From NCBI GenBank assembly GCA_019233415.1, contig JAFAMK010000135.1, positions 1-11,341 of the forward strand: a DNA stretch of 11,341 nucleotides, read 5' to 3'. Source of the DNA: Vulcanimicrobiota bacterium (GTDB lineage: Bacteria; Vulcanimicrobiota; Vulcanimicrobiia; Vulcanimicrobiales; Vulcanimicrobiaceae). How positions within the stretch are numbered: the first letter of the stretch is position 1; every line of letters begins with the position of its first letter. Shown here in pieces: positions 6,468 to 11,341 of the stretch. Both the position numbers and the translations under genes were made by a program. The notes under the pieces are model-generated. The model did not search any database. It saw only the letters and a program-made list of their open reading frames with translations, and was not told where the DNA came from.

Positions 6468-7835
6468 TCAGTCCGGCAGCGCGTGGTGCAGCCGCGCGCG
6501 GGCGCGCAGCGGCGAGCGGTCCGCGAGCCGGCGCAGCGTCCGGTCGACGTACTCGAGCAGATACGTCTGACCGGTCAGCTCGCCGAGCCGCAGCGCCGCG
6601 AGCAGCGCGCGCCGCGCGTAGCCGATCCCGTGGAAGATTTGGAAGGCCTCGCGATAGCACTGGTGCGCCTGCGCGACGTCGCCCGCCGCGTCGGCAACGA
6701 CGGCGTCGGCGAACGCGCGGAAGCCGACCGGGCGCCGGTCGCCGGTCAGCGACAGCAGCGGCGAGGGCGGCGGCAAGTCGTCGTAGCGCTTGAGCAGTGC
6801 GCGCCCGCCGAGCACGTCGCCGCTCGCCGCGACCTCGATCGCCAGCGCGATCGCGAGCCCGCGCTCGTCGCCGTCGAAGGCGGCAAGGTCGAGGGCCTGC
6901 ACCGCGCGCCGGACGCGCGCGACGAGGTCGCGATGACCGTACGCTTCGCCGGCCGTGCGCAGGACCGTCGCGCGCCGGCACGTCGCGAACAGCCGCGCGC
7001 CCTCGTTGCGCGCAACCTCTTCGGCCTCGCCGGCCCAGCGCAGCGCCTCGTCGATCCGGCCGTGCACTTCCTCGACCATCGAAGCGGAGATCGCGATCCC
7101 GTAGTACGGCGCGGCGAGGCCGCTGGCGGTCCAGTCGAGCCGGCGCGCGCGCTGCTCGACGAAGAGCCACGCGGCGTGGTCGAGCCGCTCCGCCGCGAGG
7201 ATCGCGAGCGCCTGGACCGTGTGCGCTTCCAGCAGCCGGTCCGTCTGGCGGCAGCCGTCGAGCCGCAGCAGCGCCGCGCGGAAGGCGTCGGTCGCCCCGA
7301 CGTAGTCGCCGCGCGCGACCGCGAGCCAGCCGCGCGTCTGCAGCGCGCGCGCGTGGACGATGTCGGCCGTCGGCGCGACCTCGTCGAGCGCACGCGCCAC
7401 GCCGTCGAGGTCGCGCAGCGCGTAGTGCGCGAGCGCGATGTCGAGTGCGATCTCGGAGCGGATCGTCGGATGCGCCTGCGCCGACGCCGCGCGGGCCGCT
7501 TCGAGCAGGAAGAGCCCGCGGCGGTGGTCGCCGCGCCGCACGTGCGCGGCCCCGAGCAGCATCTGCGCCGTCAGCGACGCGTCGAGCGTGTCGTGCGCGA
7601 CGAAGACGTTGCGCACGACTTGGATCGCCTCGTCCGGCCGCCCGAGCCGAAGCAGCGCGCGCGCACGCAGCAGCGCGAGCTGCGAGACCATGTCGACGTC
7701 GTTCGGACGGACGCGGTCGCACAGCGCAAGACAACCGTCGAAGTCGCCCGCGAACCACGACCGCATCGCTTCCGAGAACGTCACGCGGCCGACCGGCCGC
7801 GTCTTGGGGTTTTGTTCCGAAATCACGCGCCCCAC
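6468..7835 (-). CDS. TPR/MalT-like helical-repeat protein lacking an output domain
   Basis: A 455-residue, probably cytoplasmic, all-helical protein built from tetratricopeptide-like helix pairs, for example ARALLRLGRPDEAIQVV (58-74), LGAAHVRRGDHRRGLFLLEA (94-113), ALAHYALRDLDGVARALDEV (134-153), RGWLAVARGDYVGATDAFRA (168-187) and DAAGDVAQAHQCYREAFQIF (382-401). The arrangement resembles the sensor half of MalT/LuxR-type regulators, but the protein ends at LRARARLHHALPD, about where a C-terminal LuxR HTH would be expected in such proteins, and no HTH is present. It may be a scaffold, or a regulator that lost its output domain. The start is uncertain: GTG 7835 gives the longest frame, GTG 7826 is possible, and neither has a strong ribosome site. 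Its stop codon directly abuts that of the convergent VPS10-like gene. Confidence 0.8.
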   Translation of the reverse strand: MGRVISEQNPKTRPVGRVTFSEAMRSWFAGDFDGCLALCDRVRPNDVDMVSQLALLRARALLRLGRPDEAIQVVRNVFVAHDTLDASLTAQMLLGAAHVRRGDHRRGLFLLEAARAASAQAHPTIRSEIALDIALAHYALRDLDGVARALDEVAPTADIVHARALQTRGWLAVARGDYVGATDAFRAALLRLDGCRQTDRLLEAHTVQALAILAAERLDHAAWLFVEQRARRLDWTASGLAAPYYGIAISASMVEEVHGRIDEALRWAGEAEEVARNEGARLFATCRRATVLRTAGEAYGHRDLVARVRRAVQALDLAAFDGDERGLAIALAIEVAASGDVLGGRALLKRYDDLPPPSPLLSLTGDRRPVGFRAFADAVVADAAGDVAQAHQCYREAFQIFHGIGYARRALLAALRLGELTGQTYLLEYVDRTLRRLADRSPLRARARLHHALPD

Positions 7836-7867
7836 ACCCAGTACACCGGAGGCGCCCGCGGACGCCC

Positions 7868-7899
7868 CCGCTATCGACTGTAGCGGTCTTCGCCGCTAC
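7868..7899. repeat. Triple alternating inverted repeat CCGCTA / TAGCGG / CCGCTA
   Basis: CCGCTA at 7868-7873, TAGCGG at 7881-7886 and CCGCTA again at 7893-7898 can form two mutually exclusive hairpins. The second (7880-7886 with 7893-7899) has a perfect 7-bp stem and a 6-nt loop. The element lies in the 77-bp gap between the small secreted ORF and the TPR gene. No T-run follows on the minus strand, so a simple terminator is not supported. Confidence 0.4.
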
Positions 7900-7912
7900 G
7901 CGGCGGATTCCG

Positions 7913-8080
7913 TCAGTGGACCGGGCCGCTCCCCAGCCCATCGGCCGGTGCCGGCGGCGGCGGGGTGGCGTTCGCCGCGCGCGGACCGGCGAGCGCGTGC
8001 ACGCCGACGGCGCGTGACGGAACGTGCAGCGAGGTGCCCAGCGCGAGCATCACGGCGAGGGCGAGGATGATCGAGTTCAC
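7913..8080 (-). CDS. Small secreted or membrane-anchored peptide (55 aa), unrecognised
   Basis: A 55-codon frame from GTG 8080 to TGA 7915-7913. It begins NSIILALAVMLALGTSLH, a hydrophobic segment like a signal peptide or membrane anchor, with a possible cleavage after SRA (residue 24). The mature part is Ala/Pro/Gly-rich, with a PPPPAPA run near residues 40-46. Third codon positions are G or C in 50 of 55 codons, a strong coding signal for this genome and better than the longer overlapping minus-strand frame that starts at 8099, which is Arg-rich. An AGCAGG sequence lies 8 nt before the GTG and is an acceptable ribosome site. An internal ATG (codon 11) is an alternative start but would cut the hydrophobic core. 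It sits between the STAS gene and the TPR gene, all in the same direction. Function unknown. Confidence 0.6.
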   Translation of the reverse strand: MNSIILALAVMLALGTSLHVPSRAVGVHALAGPRAANATPPPPAPADGLGSGPVH

Positions 8081-8145
8081 GTGTGTAGCCTGCTTTCATA
8101 GACGAAGCTCGGCCGGCCAGAAGTGACCGGTCCGTGTCTGCCCGA

Positions 8146-8163
8146 TCGGTTCGCGAGAACCGA
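8146..8163. repeat. Hairpin with 7-bp stem and tetraloop between STAS and the small ORF
   Basis: TCGGTTC (8146-8152) pairs perfectly with GAACCGA (8157-8163) around GCGA, which is a GNRA-type loop if read on the plus strand and TCGC on the minus strand. It lies 36 nt after the STAS stop. No T-run follows in the direction of transcription, so it could be an mRNA-processing or regulator site rather than a classical terminator. Confidence 0.3.
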
Positions 8164-8198
8164 CCACAGCAAAATCTACACGCGCCAGGGGTCGAAAA

Positions 8199-8504
8199 TC
8201 ACTCCTCTTGGAGCGAATTGGGCCGAAAGGACACGATCTCGAAGAGCCGGTCCATCTCGGTGAGCGCGAAGACGCGCCGCACCGATGGCGTCTGGACGAC
8301 CAGGGTGATCTGGATTTTCGGCAGGCGCCGCCGCAAGCGGATCAGGGCGCTGAGAAAGGCGCTGTCGAGGTAGCGGACCTCGGAAAGGTCGACGACGACC
8401 GGCCGCGTGCCGTCCGCCAGCGCGAGCTTCGCCTCGACCTCCTCTTCCTTCCAAATGTCGAGCTCGCCGCTGAAGGAAACGACCCACGCACGCTCTCGCT
8501 CCAC
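8199..8504 (-). CDS. STAS-domain protein (anti-sigma-factor antagonist type)
   Basis: A 101-residue single-domain STAS protein. The start is SFSGELDIWKEEEVEAKL (10-27), then the strand PVVVDLSEVRYLDS (35-48) leads to the helix after the switch serine, and QTPSVRRVFALTEMDRLFEI (71-90) is the typical second helix with the 'tgl..lf.i' ending. In SpoIIAA/RsbV proteins the phosphorylated Ser is the one right after Asp in DS(S/T)G. Here the segment is DSAFL, with Ser48 kept but the usual S/T-G replaced by Ala-Phe. It would bind a HPK/RsbW-type kinase or another partner that is not encoded in this window. The start is GTG 8504, with GGGAGG just 1 nt upstream, an unusually short spacing; no better in-frame start exists. 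Confidence 0.85.
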   Translation of the reverse strand: MERERAWVVSFSGELDIWKEEEVEAKLALADGTRPVVVDLSEVRYLDSAFLSALIRLRRRLPKIQITLVVQTPSVRRVFALTEMDRLFEIVSFRPNSLQEE

Positions 8505-8676
8505 GCCTCCCGAGAACCTTGCCTTTCGCTGCGCGCGAATACCGCGGCGGCAGTACCGTCGGGCTTCACCGCCTCAGGGTAGCAGACCGCGGAGCGTCCC
8601 GCTAGGGACCATACGGACGAAAACCGCCGGTCCACGACCATTGCGACCGCAGGGCGCACCTGTTTTCGGTGGCGGC

Positions 8677-9462
8677 CTACGCGACGAGTTCGGTGCCCGC
8701 CCCGCGCAGCGCGGCGGCGATCGCACCCGGCCCGGCGCCCGCGACGACCGCGCGCCGCGCGCCGCCTCGCACCGCGTCGATCGCGGCGCGCATCTTCGGG
8801 ATCATTCCGTCCGCGAACGTGCCGTCGGCGAGGAATCCCTCCGCTTCGGCGACGGTGAGCCGCGGAATCACCGAGCCCAGATCGTGCAGGTCGCGCCGAA
8901 CCCCGGCAACGTTGGTGATCACGACGTAGGCGTCGGCACCGAGCGCGCCTGCAAGCGCCCCGGCGGCGGTGTCGGCGTTGCAGTTCAATGGACCGCCGCC
9001 GGTGACGTCGGTCCCGAGCGGCGCGACGACGACGACGAACCCCGCGTCGAGCAGCGCACGCGCCGCAGCGGGATCAACCGCAGCAATTTCGCCGACATAG
9101 CCGAGGTCGACGCCGTCCACCGCGCCGGCACGCCGCGCCGCCAGCAAACCGCCGTCCTCGCCCGAGATGCCCACCGCCTTCGCCCCACGCCGCGCGAGCG
9201 CGCGCACCAGCGCCTTGTTGACGCTCCCGCACAGCACGTACTCGACGACGTCGCGCGTCGCCGCCCCGGTCACCCGCAGCCCCTGCACGCGTTCTTCTTC
9301 GATCGCCTTCGCACGCAGTTCCGCATCGATCTGCGGCCCACCACCATGCACGAGCACAACGCGCTCCCCGACCTCTGCGAGAGCCGCGACTTCATCGAGC
9401 GTCGGGTCCTCGCTCCCCTCCGCCGCCATTGCATTCCCACCATACTTGAGCACGATCAACAT
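8677..9462 (-). CDS. argB: Acetylglutamate kinase
   Basis: A 261-residue cytoplasmic amino-acid kinase catalysing ATP-dependent phosphorylation of N-acetyl-L-glutamate, the second step of arginine synthesis. Family hallmarks are KYGGN at 6-10 (catalytic Lys6), VHGGGPQI (38-45), GLRVT (61-65) with the substrate-binding Arg63, LNCNADTAAGALA (159-171) with Asp163, TNVAGV (183-188) in the nucleotide region, and DGMIPKM (218-224) with the second catalytic lysine, Lys223. The size matches the short bacterial form. No N-terminal extension associated with arginine feedback is present, so it may be arginine-insensitive. That is an inference, because the extension is only one of the marks. No other arg gene is in the window. 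ATG 9462 has no Shine-Dalgarno site. LysZ-type homologues are related, but the motifs read as ArgB. Confidence 0.92.
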   Translation of the reverse strand: MLIVLKYGGNAMAAEGSEDPTLDEVAALAEVGERVVLVHGGGPQIDAELRAKAIEEERVQGLRVTGAATRDVVEYVLCGSVNKALVRALARRGAKAVGISGEDGGLLAARRAGAVDGVDLGYVGEIAAVDPAAARALLDAGFVVVVAPLGTDVTGGGPLNCNADTAAGALAGALGADAYVVITNVAGVRRDLHDLGSVIPRLTVAEAEGFLADGTFADGMIPKMRAAIDAVRGGARRAVVAGAGPGAIAAALRGAGTELVA

Positions 9463-9642
9463 CGCAAAAATGGCGCTCGTTCTACCGGTCTCTGCGGCTC
9501 ACTCGATGCTGAACACCGTAGCGATTGCGGAGGTCGTACGACACGACGATCAGATGCTTCTGCACGTCGCACGCTTCGACGTACGCGGCGTGATGAGCTT
9601 GCCGTCCTCGCCCGCCAAGCGCCCGCCATCCCGGCAGTAGCC

Positions 9643-9686
9643 GTGACCTGAGCTAGTGATGCCCTCGCCAAGGTGACCTCGGCTAG
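9643..9686. repeat. Direct repeat GTGACCTnnGCTAG, two copies 30 bp apart
   Basis: Copies at 9643-9656 (GTGACCTGAGCTAG) and 9673-9686 (GTGACCTCGGCTAG) match at 12 of 14 positions, with a start-to-start distance of 30 bp (about three helical turns). They lie in the 281-bp spacer between the divergent argB and lipoprotein starts. This arrangement is typical of a regulator binding in tandem on one face of DNA. The rest of the spacer (9463-9743) has no other gene I would call. Confidence 0.45.
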
Positions 9687-9730
9687 GAGAAGAACGATTC
9701 GCTACCGGGTCGCTGTGTCATCACCCCGAT

Positions 9731-9735
9731 GGAGG
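9731..9735 (+). promoter_or_regulatory. Shine-Dalgarno site deciding the lipoprotein start
   Basis: GGAGG lies 8 nt before the ATG at 9744. An ATG at 9729 lies in the same frame but overlaps this site and would put a charged pentapeptide ahead of the signal peptide, so 9744 is the real start. It is the clearest ribosome site in the window. Confidence 0.75.
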
Positions 9736-9743
9736 GAGAGGCC

Positions 9744-11324
9744 ATGCTTCGACGCCTGCTCATCGCCGTGGCACTCGCTGCGTTCGTAACCGCCTGCAAC
9801 GGCGGAAACAGTACCGCGCCGCCGATCTTCACCGGGGTCGCGACCCCGCCGACTCCGACCCCGACACCAACGGCGACACCCGGTCCCGTGGGCAGCGCAT
9901 CGGGCACGCTGACGACGAGCACCACGAACTCGAGCTCCGCGACCTTCGGGCCCATCGGGCCGTTCGGAGCCGCGCTCAACAGCGCGGTCGGGTGCCCGCC
10001 GACGAGCGTGGTCTCGCACCTCGGGATCGTCTTCTCGACGACGCAGCCGACCGGCACGCCGACGCTCGCCGCGGCACGCCGCCGCCCGATGAACATCGGC
10101 GGCGGTCCGCTCACGCCGATCGTCTGGTTCACGGTCACCCCCGACGTGAACGTGAACTGCCCGAACCTGCCGACGTTCTCGGTGACGTTCCCGGCCGGCT
10201 CGACGCCGCCGGCGGCCGGCACCACCTACGTCGCGTTCTACGATCCCGGAAACCCGGCGGCCGGCTGGAACGCGATCTCCGGCCCGGCGACCGTCTCGGG
10301 CAACACGTACACTTGGCCGACCTCGAGCTTCCCGTTCACGCTGCGCAACGGCGTGACGTACTCGTTCGTCGTCGTCACGACCAGCTCGACCGTTGCGCTC
10401 TTCACGCCCTCGCCGACGCCGACGCCCACCCCCACGCCGACACCGCCGCCGGCGAACGTCGGGCAGCACCTGTACGTCTCGAACGACAACACGCCGGGTG
10501 GGGTCGAGCGGTTCACGCTACCGTTGACCGGCTCGTCGACGCCGGACTTCACGATTGCGGGGAACGACCTCGTCGCGGTCGGCGTCGATTCGAACGGCAA
10601 CCTCGCCGCGGGCGACTTCCACCACAATCTCTTCTACTTCACGGCGCCGCTGTCGGGCTCCAGCACACCCGCCAGTACGTTCGCCAACGGCACCGCGGGC
10701 AACGTCGGACAGATCACATTCCCGCAGTCCGGTCCGCAGCTCGATCAGTTGTGGACGGCCGGCGTCGGCACCGAGATCGACCGCTTCGCGCGGGCGGGCG
10801 GGGGTTTCCCGAGTTCGACGACCGCGGCGCAACAGACGTTCCCGACCGGCGCCTCGCAACTCGTCGGGCTCGTGTTCGACAGCTCACTCAACATGTATCT
10901 CTCCGACGTGAACAAGATCTACGTCTACGCGCCGCCGTACAACAATCCGCCGGCGGTGGTGACGCCGGCGCTCAGCGACACGTCGTATCGCAAGGAAGCG
11001 ATCAGCAACAACCAGCTGTTCGTCTCGATGCCGATCAGCACGCCGCAGCCGCTCGGTCGCGTCGACGTGTACAACCTGCCGCTCACGAGCGCGAGCGTCC
11101 CGGCGTTCACGATCATTGGATCGGCCTGCCCGTGCCCGCCAGGCAACGCGGTCAACATTCCGGAATCCGTCGCGTTCGACGCGGCCGGAAACCTCTACGT
11201 CGGGGACCTCGGCTCAAGGACGGTCAGCGTCTACGCGCCACCGTTCTCCGCGGCGAGCCTCCCGACGGTGCAGTTGCAGCTCCCCGCGCCGAACGCGATC
11301 TTCGGGCTCGCGATCGGGAAGTAG
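9744..11324 (+). CDS. Lipoprotein with PT-rich linkers and a propeller-like domain
   Basis: A 526-residue surface lipoprotein. The signal peptide MLRRLLIAVALAAFVTAC carries a lipobox VTA-C with the acylated Cys18. A PT-rich linker (34-48) is followed by a Ser/Thr/Gly-rich beta domain (about 50-215), including TTYVAFYDPGNPAAGW (160-175) and GVTYSFVVVTT (203-213), that looks Ig- or fibronectin-like. A second linker of alternating Pro-Thr (221-236) leads to a C-terminal domain (240-526) of NHL/SMP-30-like strands. Recurrent units read 'vyvsd...gvxxftlpl...sstpdfti.g' (242-270), 'glvfDsslNmYlsDvnkIyvYapP' and 'vafdaaGNLYvGDlgsrtvsvYapP', the last ending 'gLAIGK'. A cell-surface binding or structural role is likely; no enzymatic motif is seen. 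Transcription is divergent from argB. Both PT linkers are DNA-level simple repeats prone to length change. Confidence 0.85.
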   Translation: MLRRLLIAVALAAFVTACNGGNSTAPPIFTGVATPPTPTPTPTATPGPVGSASGTLTTSTTNSSSATFGPIGPFGAALNSAVGCPPTSVVSHLGIVFSTTQPTGTPTLAAARRRPMNIGGGPLTPIVWFTVTPDVNVNCPNLPTFSVTFPAGSTPPAAGTTYVAFYDPGNPAAGWNAISGPATVSGNTYTWPTSSFPFTLRNGVTYSFVVVTTSSTVALFTPSPTPTPTPTPTPPPANVGQHLYVSNDNTPGGVERFTLPLTGSSTPDFTIAGNDLVAVGVDSNGNLAAGDFHHNLFYFTAPLSGSSTPASTFANGTAGNVGQITFPQSGPQLDQLWTAGVGTEIDRFARAGGGFPSSTTAAQQTFPTGASQLVGLVFDSSLNMYLSDVNKIYVYAPPYNNPPAVVTPALSDTSYRKEAISNNQLFVSMPISTPQPLGRVDVYNLPLTSASVPAFTIIGSACPCPPGNAVNIPESVAFDAAGNLYVGDLGSRTVSVYAPPFSAASLPTVQLQLPAPNAIFGLAIGK

Positions 11325-11341
11325 CGAACCGATCTCACGCG

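Noticed and set aside
8596..8609. GTCCC-GCTA-GGGAC hairpin between argB and STAS as a terminator
   Set aside because: The stem is only 5 bp and there is no T-run on the minus strand; other structures in the 8505-8676 gap are no better.
9482..9541. Cas2-like start LIVVSYDLRNRYGV in a minus-strand frame
   Set aside because: The frame ends a few residues later, no Cas1 or repeat-spacer array is present in the window, and the resemblance is limited to a common hydrophobic strand plus SYD.
3279..9686. A shared GTGAC core in several spacers (3280, 8124, 9643, 9673) as one regulon motif
   Set aside because: Five or six bases are too few in GC-rich DNA, and the same string (or its complement GTCAC) also occurs in coding parts. 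The sites differ outside the core.

Overview
The window is a GC-rich bacterial stretch (roughly two-thirds G+C, with third codon positions mostly G or C in the confident genes) carrying housekeeping, envelope and regulatory genes. I see no RNA gene, insertion sequence, phage gene or CRISPR array. The PTP-rich lipoprotein with serial propeller-like repeats, the sortilin/VPS10-type protein and the leaderless-looking starts would fit a soil lineage such as Eremiobacterota/Vulcanimicrobiota or another deep GC-rich phylum. That placement is an inference from style, not a demonstrated assignment.

Layout: (1) 1-515, the left edge. A short Cro/C1-type (XRE) regulator lies on the minus strand, with a leaderless-looking promoter. 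A doubtful partial frame runs off the window edge. (2) 684-3219, minus strand: a tight three-gene operon of secreted protein, ABC ATPase and ABC-2 permease. Its junctions are TAATG and ATGA overlaps, and its promoter carries an operator-like palindrome on the -10 box. (3) 3303-6467, plus strand: a 1054-residue secreted protein with eleven Asp-boxes (sortilin/VPS10 or BNR type), divergent from the ABC operon across 83 bp. (4) 6468-9462, minus strand, in transcription order: argB (acetylglutamate kinase), a single-domain STAS protein, a previously uncalled 55-codon secreted or membrane peptide, and a TPR/MalT-like helical-repeat protein whose stop codon directly abuts that of the VPS10-like gene. 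(5) 9744-11324, plus strand: a lipoprotein with two PT-rich linkers and a C-terminal propeller-like domain, behind a clear Shine-Dalgarno site.

The ABC genes plus the secreted protein most likely form one functional envelope or export unit. STAS, the small peptide and the TPR protein are co-directional behind argB, but there are gaps of about 80-170 bp and no sign that they share a pathway with arginine synthesis. The most notable non-coding signals are in the spacers: two palindromes in the 3220-3302 divergent spacer, a 30-bp-period direct repeat before the lipoprotein, and a triple alternating inverted repeat between the small peptide and the TPR gene. I found no convincing new defence or mobile system.
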